Part shown: positions 1 through 5,558 of the stretch, in pieces | Layout: each line of letters begins with the position of its first letter | Numbering within the stretch: position 1 is the first letter of the stretch | DNA from: Pyrodictiaceae archaeon | GTDB lineage: Archaea > Thermoproteota > Thermoprotei_A > Sulfolobales > Pyrodictiaceae | Length of the DNA stretch: 6,242 bases | Assembly (NCBI GenBank): GCA_027046105.1 | Contig: JALTZQ010000200.1 | Span: forward strand, 1-6,242 | Direction of reading: 5' to 3' | The notes under the pieces: model-generated | What the model saw: the letters and a program-made list of their open reading frames with translations, nothing else | What the model was told of the DNA's origin: nothing | Database searches by the model: none | Program-made: the position numbers and the translations under genes

Positions 1-1108
1 GTGAACCTGGCTGGACTTGTATGTACCAGCCTTTCTTCTTCATAGCACTAGCTAGCATAGAGGGGTTTACGTCCTTACTAGTGAATGCTACTATGCTTGC
101 CTCGGGCTCGCCTAGTATGGAGAATCCTATCCTCTTTAAGCCATCGACTATGGTTTTTCTCGCTCTGAGCAGCATTGATGCTAGTTTAAGGTATCCCTCC
201 TCGCCCAGAAAGTGTATGGTGGCCCATGCTGCTGCTAGAGGCCCGGCTGACCTAGTGGATAAGACTGCAGTGTTTACTAGTGGATAGCCAGGCCAGCTTG
301 CATGCACGAATAACTGGTTTAGCCTATAGCTCTTGTTACGGTATAGTATGACTGAGGATCCTCGGGGTGCATAGCCATACTTGTGTAGATCAACCGATAT
401 AGAGGTTACACCTTCAAGCTTGAAGTCAAAGTCGGGTACGGGTTCACCTAGTTTCCTAAAGAAGGGTAAAACAAATCCCCCTATACATGCATCCACATGG
501 AGCCATTTCTTGTGGTCAACCGCTATATCACTTAACGCCTTAATGTCGTCTACTACGCCCACTGGATAGTTTGGTGCAGAGCCTACTATCATTGCTGTAT
601 CGGGCCCTATAGCCTCCTTCACTTTTTCGATATCAACCTTGAAGGTTTCTGGGTTAACTGGCACCTTGACAACTCTAAGCCCTAGATACTCAGCGGCCTT
701 AACGAACGCTGGATGCCCCGTAACCGGAAGTATTATTGAGGGTGTTTTACCGGGATTCCTCTTAGTGAAATAGTCTCTAGCAGCCTTGACAGCAAGCATT
801 ATGCTCTCAGTGCCACCATAAGTGAAATTACCTACTACATCTTCATCTGCATTAACTAGTGATGCTACAGCGGCCACTACCTCTCTCTCCAGCTCTAGTA
901 TACTCGGGTATACAGTGAAGTCAAGCATAGTCTTGCCCAAGTATAGTTCATAGGCCTTCCAGGCAAGCCTTCTCAACTCCTCGATACCAGTATCATAGGT
1001 GTGCCCAAACATTCTACCCGAGAAGGGGTCGAGATCCCTAGATGATAGCCTCTCTAGCCTTGATAGGATCTCTTCTGTTGTGAGTGGTTTTCTCGGGAAA
1101 CCATACAT
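1..1108 (-). CDS. PLP-dependent lyase/decarboxylase, sphingosine-1-phosphate-lyase-like (C-terminus cut by window edge)
   Basis: The frame is open from the ATG at 1108 to the left edge, giving 369 residues; about 80-100 C-terminal residues are probably outside. Motifs of fold-type I group II decarboxylases appear in order: GGTES at residues 98-102 (PLP phosphate pocket), GHPAFVKAA at 131-139 with His132 as the likely ring-stacking residue, HVDACIGGF at 204-212 with Asp206 for the pyridine nitrogen, and DLHKYGYAPRGSS at 240-252 with Lys243 as the Schiff-base lysine. HVDAC-GGF and HKYG-AP-GSS resemble S1P lyase more than archaeal MfnA tyrosine/aspartate decarboxylase. No N-terminal membrane helix is seen, so it is likely soluble. 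The ATG is preferred because AGGTG (1118-1122) lies 9 nt upstream; an in-frame GTG at 1120 directly follows a stop and overlaps that SD. The family is well supported, but the substrate (a phosphorylated amine/amino alcohol or an amino acid) is unknown. Confidence 0.88.
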   Translation of the reverse strand, partial: MYGFPRKPLTTEEILSRLERLSSRDLDPFSGRMFGHTYDTGIEELRRLAWKAYELYLGKTMLDFTVYPSILELEREVVAAVASLVNADEDVVGNFTYGGTESIMLAVKAARDYFTKRNPGKTPSIILPVTGHPAFVKAAEYLGLRVVKVPVNPETFKVDIEKVKEAIGPDTAMIVGSAPNYPVGVVDDIKALSDIAVDHKKWLHVDACIGGFVLPFFRKLGEPVPDFDFKLEGVTSISVDLHKYGYAPRGSSVILYRNKSYRLNQLFVHASWPGYPLVNTAVLSTRSAGPLAAAWATIHFLGEEGYLKLASMLLRARKTIVDGLKRIGFSILGEPEASIVAFTSKDVNPSMLASAMKKKGWYIQVQPGS

Positions 1109-1156
1109 GGAAGACAACACCTACACGATCTACCATTACGAAATCTTCGGCAAGGC

Positions 1157-1175
1157 CTAAAATTAGTTATTAAAA
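1157..1175 (-). promoter_or_regulatory. Candidate TATA-box region for the PLP-lyase gene
   Basis: This is the only strongly AT-rich patch in the 144-nt gap. Read on the minus strand it holds TTTTAATAA (1167-1175) and CTAATTTTA just after it, both acceptable archaeal TATA boxes. Transcription would start about 25 nt downstream, near 1135-1147, leaving a short leader of roughly 30-40 nt that contains the AGGTG SD. The T-runs could also help end transcription of the upstream phosphatase gene. The call rests on composition and spacing only. Confidence 0.4.
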
Positions 1176-1252
1176 CAGTTAGGGGCATAACTAGTTCCGC
1201 TCTGAGGCAAGCTACACTGAAGACAACATGGTGGCTTACACTGTGTTTCCGT

Positions 1253-1783
1253 CTATCCGCACTCTCCTAGCCTGGCCTCTATCAGTGTCTTGGCTTCCTC
1301 GTAGCTCTTAAAGTCTCTCCAGGCCCTCAAAAACACTACATTACCTATCTTTTGCCTAACCTCGTCTATGTGTATATCACGGTCATCAATATAGATTATC
1401 CGGCAGGAGGGGAGCTCTAGGCCTTTTTCAAGCCTTATCTTTTCAAGTAGTTTTCTAGCCATTTCGCCTTTGTATGGGTGAGGCTCTATGACTAGGTAGT
1501 CGAATAAGTCCTTTAACCCAAAGGCTTCAAGTGCGGCTATGGCCTTAGAAGGATGGTTCCAGCTTAGAGTAGAGACTATGGCGCCCGAGGCTCTAGCCCA
1601 CTTTAAGATCCTAACCGCATCATTGTATAGTCGCACGGCTACACCGTTAGAATCCACTATCGTATTGTCATTTATCCTTGTAAAGGGTGGGTTTAAACTA
1701 GATATGTCTAGGTGATCCCATAGAGTCCCATCTAGATCCATGAGTAGAAGCCACACTTTATCCCCATAGCTTTTAGCCTGCAT
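1253..1783 (-). CDS. HAD-superfamily phosphatase, magnesium-dependent phosphatase-1 (MDP-1) type
   Basis: This 176-residue protein has the HAD core motifs. Motif I is DLDGT at residues 16-20, with Asp16 the expected nucleophile and Asp18 the general acid/base. Motif II is in VSTLSWN at 70-76 with Ser71/Thr72. A lysine in the HPYKGE stretch (Lys105) fits motif III, and motif IV is YIDDRDIH at 131-138 with Asp133/Asp134 for Mg2+. The TLW after motif I, the PPF about a dozen residues later and the V-LY-(x)5-IL segment (residues 50-60) follow the MDP-1 pattern, and there is no large cap domain. The family hydrolyses small phosphoesters or protein phosphotyrosine in vitro; the physiological substrate in archaea is not known. 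The ATG is preceded by GGTG (1791-1794) at 7 nt. Gaps of 150 and 144 nt on either side suggest its own transcript. Confidence 0.85.
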   Translation of the reverse strand: MQAKSYGDKVWLLLMDLDGTLWDHLDISSLNPPFTRINDNTIVDSNGVAVRLYNDAVRILKWARASGAIVSTLSWNHPSKAIAALEAFGLKDLFDYLVIEPHPYKGEMARKLLEKIRLEKGLELPSCRIIYIDDRDIHIDEVRQKIGNVVFLRAWRDFKSYEEAKTLIEARLGECG

Positions 1784-1825
1784 TATACTACACCAAGGAG
1801 CTTAAGGGGCTACACGGTGACGAAG

Positions 1826-1836
1826 CAATAAGGTTT
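1826..1836 (-). promoter_or_regulatory. Weak candidate TATA box for the MDP-1-type phosphatase
   Basis: Read on the minus strand this is AAACCTTATTG, the most AT-rich patch upstream of the start at 1783. A start of transcription about 25 nt downstream (near 1805) would give a leader of about 20 nt including the GGTG SD. The match to an archaeal TATA box is poor. Read-through from the gene upstream is the alternative. Confidence 0.2.
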
Positions 1837-1933
1837 CCACTGCTGAATACACCTTGGCCTAGAAGGTAGAGGGGCCGAGAGCCGGGTTTAGCAAAGCCAT
1901 GGGCTTCCCTAGGAACGTGTGCCCTATGCGGGT

Positions 1934-2551
1934 TTAAGAGCCACCTATGTAGTCTATTATTGACCTATCTCTCCCACGACCACCATAGACTTTGTGAAGT
2001 GATTCGAGTCTTTTCGCAATATTTGGTGGTGGTGCTGGCTTCCTGCCCTCTAACAGGAGTTTAAAGAAGGTATCGCGTACGGGTAGGTAAACGAATTGGT
2101 AGAACCGGTTGGGGTCTCGTAGAACCCATTCAGGGAATGATCTCACGTAATCTAGTGCAGCTTTCCAAGCCATCTCCCAGTCAATGACCTTAGATACCTT
2201 GCCAGCTATCTCTCTATCAAAGTCTCTAGGCAATTGTGTCTGGCCACCAATCTCGAAGAAGCCATTACGGTTTATCTGGACGCATTCCCCAAGAACCTCA
2301 CTGAAACCCTCTGGGCACTTGTTGCGCCTAGTCTCTTGTTTCTCGGGCTTCTCCGCAATCTCTCTTAACCGTTTATCAGTTCTCCATGCCCGTCTGTAAG
2401 GTTGCACTGAGGGCCCATAGTGTTTTGCCCATGCGTAGAATATTGCTCTGTTTAGTCCCCAGCTCTTAGCCTTCTCTAAGTCACCAGTAAGTAGATAGTA
2501 TCGAGCAGCCTGAAGCAAACCCATAACCTGAAAACGGCCAACACCCTTCAA
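1934..2551 (-). CDS. Unrecognised basic protein, 205 residues (about 214 if it starts upstream)
   Basis: I do not recognise this family. It is rich in Arg/Lys and predicted soluble, with no signal peptide or membrane helix. Residues 1-45 look like an amphipathic helix pair (GLLQAARYYLLTGDLEKAKS, then a second helix). A charged linker at 56-78 leads to a Cys-x10-Cys element (Cys79, Cys90; CPEGFSEVLGEC) that could form a disulfide. A helical, aromatic-rich region (119-170) follows, then a PAPPP linker (172-176) and a basic tail with GGRGRDR (190-196). The start given is a TTG with no SD before it. The frame stays open upstream to 2629 and reads like protein back to an ATA codon at 2578 that has a strong SD, so the true start is probably there. 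A 150-nt gap separates it from the phosphatase gene, and it is divergent from the transporter gene. Confidence 0.72.
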   Translation of the reverse strand: MKGVGRFQVMGLLQAARYYLLTGDLEKAKSWGLNRAIFYAWAKHYGPSVQPYRRAWRTDKRLREIAEKPEKQETRRNKCPEGFSEVLGECVQINRNGFFEIGGQTQLPRDFDREIAGKVSKVIDWEMAWKAALDYVRSFPEWVLRDPNRFYQFVYLPVRDTFFKLLLEGRKPAPPPNIAKRLESLHKVYGGRGRDRSIIDYIGGS

Positions 2552-2575
2552 TTTCAGTAGTTCGTCGGGCGAGAC

Positions 2576-2593
2576 TATGCCAACACCACCCCC
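2576..2593 (-). promoter_or_regulatory. SD-like site followed by an ATA codon: likely true start of the unknown gene
   Basis: On the minus strand GGGGGTG (2593-2587) is followed by 8 nt and then ATA (2578-2576), in frame with the unrecognised gene. SD-to-start spacing is the same 8 nt as for the FeS subunit (GGAGGTG) and the transporter (AGGTG). The ATA would add nine residues, (M)VSPDELLK, before the TTG at 2551. No ATG, GTG or TTG occurs in frame between the upstream stop (2630-2632) and that TTG. Confidence 0.45.
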
Positions 2594-2608
2594 ACGGGGC
2601 TGTGGAGG
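2589..2608 (-). other. GC-rich leader hairpin covering the SD of the unknown gene
   Basis: The minus-strand RNA can form a 7-bp stem, CCUCCAC (2608-2602) with GUGGGGG (2595-2589), closed by the hexaloop AGCCCC and containing one G-U pair. The 3' arm overlaps the GGGGGTG SD-like site, so folding would mask it. Whether this regulates translation is inference; the stem is short and could be chance in a G/C-rich patch. Confidence 0.3.
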
Positions 2609-2630
2609 GGAGAGTGAAGCTTCGTCTACC

Positions 2631-2643
2631 TATACGTTATAGT
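2631..2643 (-). promoter_or_regulatory. Candidate TATA box for the unknown gene
   Basis: The minus strand reads ACTATAACGTATA here, an AT-rich patch. Transcription would start near 2610-2615, giving a leader of about 35 nt to the ATA at 2578 that would include the hairpin. A second AT patch lies at 2676-2681 and could serve instead. The support is composition and spacing only. Confidence 0.3.
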
Positions 2644-2675
2644 TCTTAATGAGAGGGTTTAGTAGTGGTTTCGCC

Positions 2676-2681
2676 AAATAA
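2676..2681 (+). promoter_or_regulatory. Candidate TATA box for the EamA transporter gene
   Basis: CGCC followed by AAATAA resembles a BRE-TATA arrangement. A transcript would begin near 2705, about 40 nt before the TTG start at 2746, and would include the AGGTG SD at 2733-2737. No clear operator-like inverted repeat is visible beside it. Confidence 0.35.
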
Positions 2682-2745
2682 GTGTATGAATGTCTTTCGC
2701 GCTGAGGCATAGGCGTGCTTTTGGAGTGTTTTAGGTGAGAGTAGC

Positions 2746-3609
2746 TTGGCGAGACATTGGTTTCCAGCATGGCTTTCCCTTGTCATTGCTGTTACTGCTA
2801 TCTCGTGGGCATCTATTCTGGCACGACTAGCAGGTGTTCATGGTGTTGTTGCTACGTGGTGGAGGCTAGGCGTAGGTATTATTGTAACCCTTGTGTTGGC
2901 TGCCTATGATGGTGGTAGGCTTCTACGTGGCCACCTATTCTACCCAGTGCTTGCAGGTGTTATGCTTAGTCTTCACTTTAGCTTCTGGCTTGAAAGTCTT
3001 AATCATACCACGGTTGCTGCCTCTACAGCGATAGTTACTACCTACCCTGTTTTCACTATCCTTGCTGATTGGGTTATGGGTGTTCGTCCTAGGGCTAAAC
3101 GCGTAGTAGGTGTTCTCCTCTCGCTAGCAGGGATATACGTGTTGGCTAAACCCTGGGTTGGGGGAGGATCCCTTACCGGTGCACTACTAGCGCTGGCTGG
3201 GGCAGTTTCTGGAGCAGTGTATTTCTCCATAGGTAGGCTAGCTAGGAGTCGTGGACAACCAGTACTAGACTATACATTGAAAACCTACACGTCAGCGTTC
3301 ATAGCTTCGTCAATCTACGCTTATATTCTTGGCCTTAACCCGGCTAGTGTACCCGTAGCCAGTATACCCTACCTTCTACTACTAGGTATTGTGCCAATGA
3401 TCCTAGGCCATACCATGATAAACTATGCGCTCAAGTACTATACGGCGACGCTAGTTACAAGTGTTACCCTCCTAGAGCCTTTTGGTGCAACACTACTAGC
3501 CGTCCTAGTACTCAATGAGATGCCAGACCCGTTAACGCCTCTAGGAATGCTACTAGCCGTCATTGGTACATGGCTAGTAGTGGTGACCGAGGAGAGGCAT
3601 GAGAGTTAG
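2746..3609 (+). CDS. EamA/DMT-superfamily transporter, ten membrane helices
   Basis: The 287-residue product is hydrophobic throughout, with about ten predicted membrane helices arranged as two tandem EamA repeats (roughly residues 8-136 and 144-280). This is the usual length and layout of the 10-TMS drug/metabolite exporter family. Family-like segments include ISWASILARLAG near the start, the STAIVTTYPVFT stretch at 93-104 with a basic loop after it (114-119), and TLLEPFGATL at 241-250 followed by LNE, the counterpart motif in repeat two. The likely role is inner-membrane export or uptake of a small metabolite or amino acid; the substrate cannot be inferred. The start is TTG, supported by AGGTG (2733-2737) at 8 nt. 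It ends 79 nt from the convergent NrfD-type gene and shows no operon partner, so it is probably transcribed alone. Confidence 0.88.
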   Translation: MARHWFPAWLSLVIAVTAISWASILARLAGVHGVVATWWRLGVGIIVTLVLAAYDGGRLLRGHLFYPVLAGVMLSLHFSFWLESLNHTTVAASTAIVTTYPVFTILADWVMGVRPRAKRVVGVLLSLAGIYVLAKPWVGGGSLTGALLALAGAVSGAVYFSIGRLARSRGQPVLDYTLKTYTSAFIASSIYAYILGLNPASVPVASIPYLLLLGIVPMILGHTMINYALKYYTATLVTSVTLLEPFGATLLAVLVLNEMPDPLTPLGMLLAVIGTWLVVVTEERHES

Positions 3610-3632
3610 CCATACACTGTGGTGGAGAACAT

Positions 3633-3650
3633 GGGAGGAAGAAAAGAGGA
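3633..3650 (-). terminator. Pyrimidine-rich candidate terminator of the molybdoenzyme operon
   Basis: The minus strand has an uninterrupted 18-nt pyrimidine tract with a central TTTT, 39 nt past the NrfD-type stop codon at 3689. Archaeal polymerase often ends at T-rich tracts without a hairpin, and this is the only such tract in the convergent gap. It is short in T, so it is a weak call. No matching tract was seen for the transporter on the plus strand. Confidence 0.3.
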
Positions 3651-3688
3651 TAGGTGCTGTGAGTGAGGGTCGGGGGCTCTAGGTTGAG

Positions 3689-4882
3689 CTATTTCAGTAT
3701 CCATAGTCGTCGTGGTTTCTCGTTTGGTGCTAGTGGTAGTAGTAGGTTTCCTAGTAGGAGTAGTAGTGGCCATAGCGTCGTTGCTCCAGCGAGCAACAGT
3801 ATTTCTGATAGCGATGGCTCGTAGCCCTCTACTTGGTATGCTACGCCATCGAGTGTTAGTGTTCCGGTTTCTGTTTCGAGCCTAGCCTCTTGTGGTATTA
3901 TGATGAGGCTGCATTTGCTCACGAACCCAGCTATTAGTAGGAGTATTGCTGCAGCCACTAGTGCCTGCAAGTTCTTAGTTCTCACAGCGATTACTGCTAG
4001 TGTAAGGGATGCTATAATGCCTAGACCTACTTCTATTAGCCAGAACCCTGTAGCGTGGCTCCCGAACATTATCTCGTGGTAAGCCTTCCAGGCTTCTGGG
4101 TAGTAGTAGGCTGTCAGGGCGTTCCATATCATGAAGAATGCTAGTACTGGTACGCCGATCACGAAGACTTTGCCGTATATGCTGGTGAAGAACTCTTTTA
4201 GCTCGCTAGCTAGGCTGCTATGTGTCGAGGCTAGTATGTAGAGGAGCTGGCCAGCACCACCAATGAGTACAGCGCTGGCGATGAAGTATGGTGCTAGGTG
4301 TGGCCCGTACCATCCCGGTACAGCGGCGATTGTGCCAAAGACTTGTCCTAGGTTGCTATGGACAGCTATTGTCACTACTAGTACTGCTATGGCTATTGCT
4401 AGTTCAAGGCTTTTCATGGCCCTTAATCTCTCGTCAACGCTAGCCCTAATCATGTATACTAGCTCGATGACTAGTGCTAGTGCGAAGAGGCCATAGAGTA
4501 GACCCATCCACGCTATACGCGACATTGGCTGGAAGCTTAGTAGCATCCATAGCATGTTCCCGGTGTGGGTTAGATCGGAGAGTATTAGTAGCCATGCTGG
4601 CACTATACTGGCTAGTGAGAACCATACACCATACCTTATGATCTTCTCAAAGCCCTCACGGGGCCCGCGGTAGCCGAACACAGTATAGATGCTGTTGACG
4701 ATGCTTGAGCCTGTAGCAACTAGTGCGAAGAACACGTAGCCAGGGACGAGTAGGCCCCAGGGTATTGCTGATACCTTAGCGCTCTCCTCTACACCCAAAT
4801 GTATACTAAGGCCATAGCCTACGAGTGCAAGTGTAGCTACAGTCAATACGACAAGTAGTATGATTGATACATGGGAGGCCAT
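3689..4882 (-). CDS. NrfD/PsrC-type membrane subunit of a molybdoenzyme complex
   Basis: This 397-residue integral membrane protein would anchor the complex and exchange electrons with quinol/quinone. About ten helices are visible: residues 5-27, 42-66, 81-103, 121-146, 157-175, 195-219, 236-258, 275-300, 304-322 and 358-384. The second helix with PWGLLVPGYVFFALVATGSS (41-60), the Arg/Asp-bearing third helix region (ending LLILSDLTH, 98-106) and the HSNLGQVFG (175-183) and PHLAPYF (194-200) segments fit the NrfD family. An odd feature is a roughly 35-residue hydrophilic, beta-like stretch (323-357) with Cys324 between the last two helices. The ATG is preceded by GAGGGTG (4890-4896) at 7 nt, and this SD overlaps the FeS gene's stop, so translation is probably coupled. 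It is last in the operon and has no haem-binding cytochrome motif. Confidence 0.9.
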   Translation of the reverse strand: MASHVSIILLVVLTVATLALVGYGLSIHLGVEESAKVSAIPWGLLVPGYVFFALVATGSSIVNSIYTVFGYRGPREGFEKIIRYGVWFSLASIVPAWLLILSDLTHTGNMLWMLLSFQPMSRIAWMGLLYGLFALALVIELVYMIRASVDERLRAMKSLELAIAIAVLVVTIAVHSNLGQVFGTIAAVPGWYGPHLAPYFIASAVLIGGAGQLLYILASTHSSLASELKEFFTSIYGKVFVIGVPVLAFFMIWNALTAYYYPEAWKAYHEIMFGSHATGFWLIEVGLGIIASLTLAVIAVRTKNLQALVAAAILLLIAGFVSKCSLIIIPQEARLETETGTLTLDGVAYQVEGYEPSLSEILLLAGATTLWPLLLLLGNLLLPLAPNEKPRRLWILK

Positions 4883-4888
4883 GGCTAT

Positions 4889-5536
4889 TCACCCTCTTGG
4901 GTTTTTACGTGGAGGTATAAACACGATACTTGGGTCAGTGCCAAGCTCTTCGCGGAGGCGAAGTACTCCACCACTACCAATGATGCGGGCAACTTCACTT
5001 GAAGAGTCTTCCACATCACCAAAGAGCCTAGCATGGAATGCACAAGCCTCTACACAGGCTGGAGTCCATGAACGCTCCCCCTTCTTGCGGCGATGATAGC
5101 AGAAGGTACACTTGTCTGGATACCCAGGCTCCATGCCATAGGGATTTGGTGGTGGTCCACCAAGATCGCCAAGATACATCGTTCTTGCACCATATGGGCA
5201 TGCGATCATACATGCTCGGCAACCAATGCACTTCTTCTTATCAATCACTACAAGCCCTTCCTCCGTGTGATGACTAGCACCAGTGGGGCATGCTATGACG
5301 CAGGGTGCATTCCTGCAGTGTTGGCACTGGATGAAGAATGGGGCTCCACGGGGCCAACCTGGAACCTCAACATCATGTAGTTCAACGGGTCTTGTACGTG
5401 CATGTCTTACTGGATGATCCGGCATAATTACTCCATCGGGTCTCTGTCTAGCAATATTCTCACGAATACATGCAATAGTACAGGCCATACAGCCTACACA
5501 ACTATTAACATCTATAACCATTACGTAGCGTGGCAT
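4889..5536 (-). CDS. Four-cluster [4Fe-4S] electron-transfer subunit of a molybdoenzyme (PsrB/TtrB/PhsB-like)
   Basis: The 215 residues carry 16 cysteines in four ferredoxin-like groups: Cys13/16/19/23, Cys71/74/79/83, Cys103/106/109/113 and Cys143/146/161/165. This is the full set for four [4Fe-4S] clusters, and none is missing or replaced. In solved relatives, group I pairs with IV and II with III. The protein would wire electrons between the membrane subunit and the molybdenum site. It begins MPRYVMVIDVNSC with no Tat or Sec signal, so if the complex faces outward it must travel with a Tat-bearing catalytic subunit. Length and spacing match DMSO-reductase-family B subunits. The ATG has a near-perfect SD, GGAGGTG at 5545-5551, 8 nt upstream. 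It lies 22 nt after the catalytic gene and 6 nt before the NrfD-type gene. Confidence 0.95.
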   Translation of the reverse strand: MPRYVMVIDVNSCVGCMACTIACIRENIARQRPDGVIMPDHPVRHARTRPVELHDVEVPGWPRGAPFFIQCQHCRNAPCVIACPTGASHHTEEGLVVIDKKKCIGCRACMIACPYGARTMYLGDLGGPPPNPYGMEPGYPDKCTFCYHRRKKGERSWTPACVEACAFHARLFGDVEDSSSEVARIIGSGGVLRLREELGTDPSIVFIPPRKNPRG

Positions 5537-5544
5537 GGCTTACC

Positions 5545-5551
5545 CACCTCC
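5545..5551 (-). promoter_or_regulatory. Strong SD (GGAGGTG) of the FeS subunit
   Basis: GGAGGTG is the strongest match to the archaeal 16S rRNA 3' end in this window. It sits in the 22-nt gap between the catalytic-subunit stop and the FeS start, 8 nt from the ATG. Its position fixes the FeS start at 5536 and suggests high, independent initiation within the polycistronic message. Confidence 0.75.
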
Positions 5552-5558
5552 AAGGAGC

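Noticed and set aside
381..569. Plus-strand frame opposite the PLP lyase
   Set aside because: It is a shadow of the minus-strand gene; the conserved PLP motifs are read only on the minus strand.
1819..1852. Possible C/D box sRNA on the plus strand (GTGACGA followed by CTGA)
   Set aside because: The C box has a mismatch, the spacing to CTGA is too long for a guide, and no C' or final D box follows.
1858..1880. GC-rich partial inverted repeat considered as a terminator for the unknown gene
   Set aside because: The pairing around GGCCGAGAGCCGG is short and imperfect, and no T-run follows it on the minus strand.
3729..3772. GTAGTAG-rich low-complexity stretch resembling a microsatellite
   Set aside because: It lies inside the NrfD gene and is explained by runs of Leu codons in the last membrane helix; the units are irregular.
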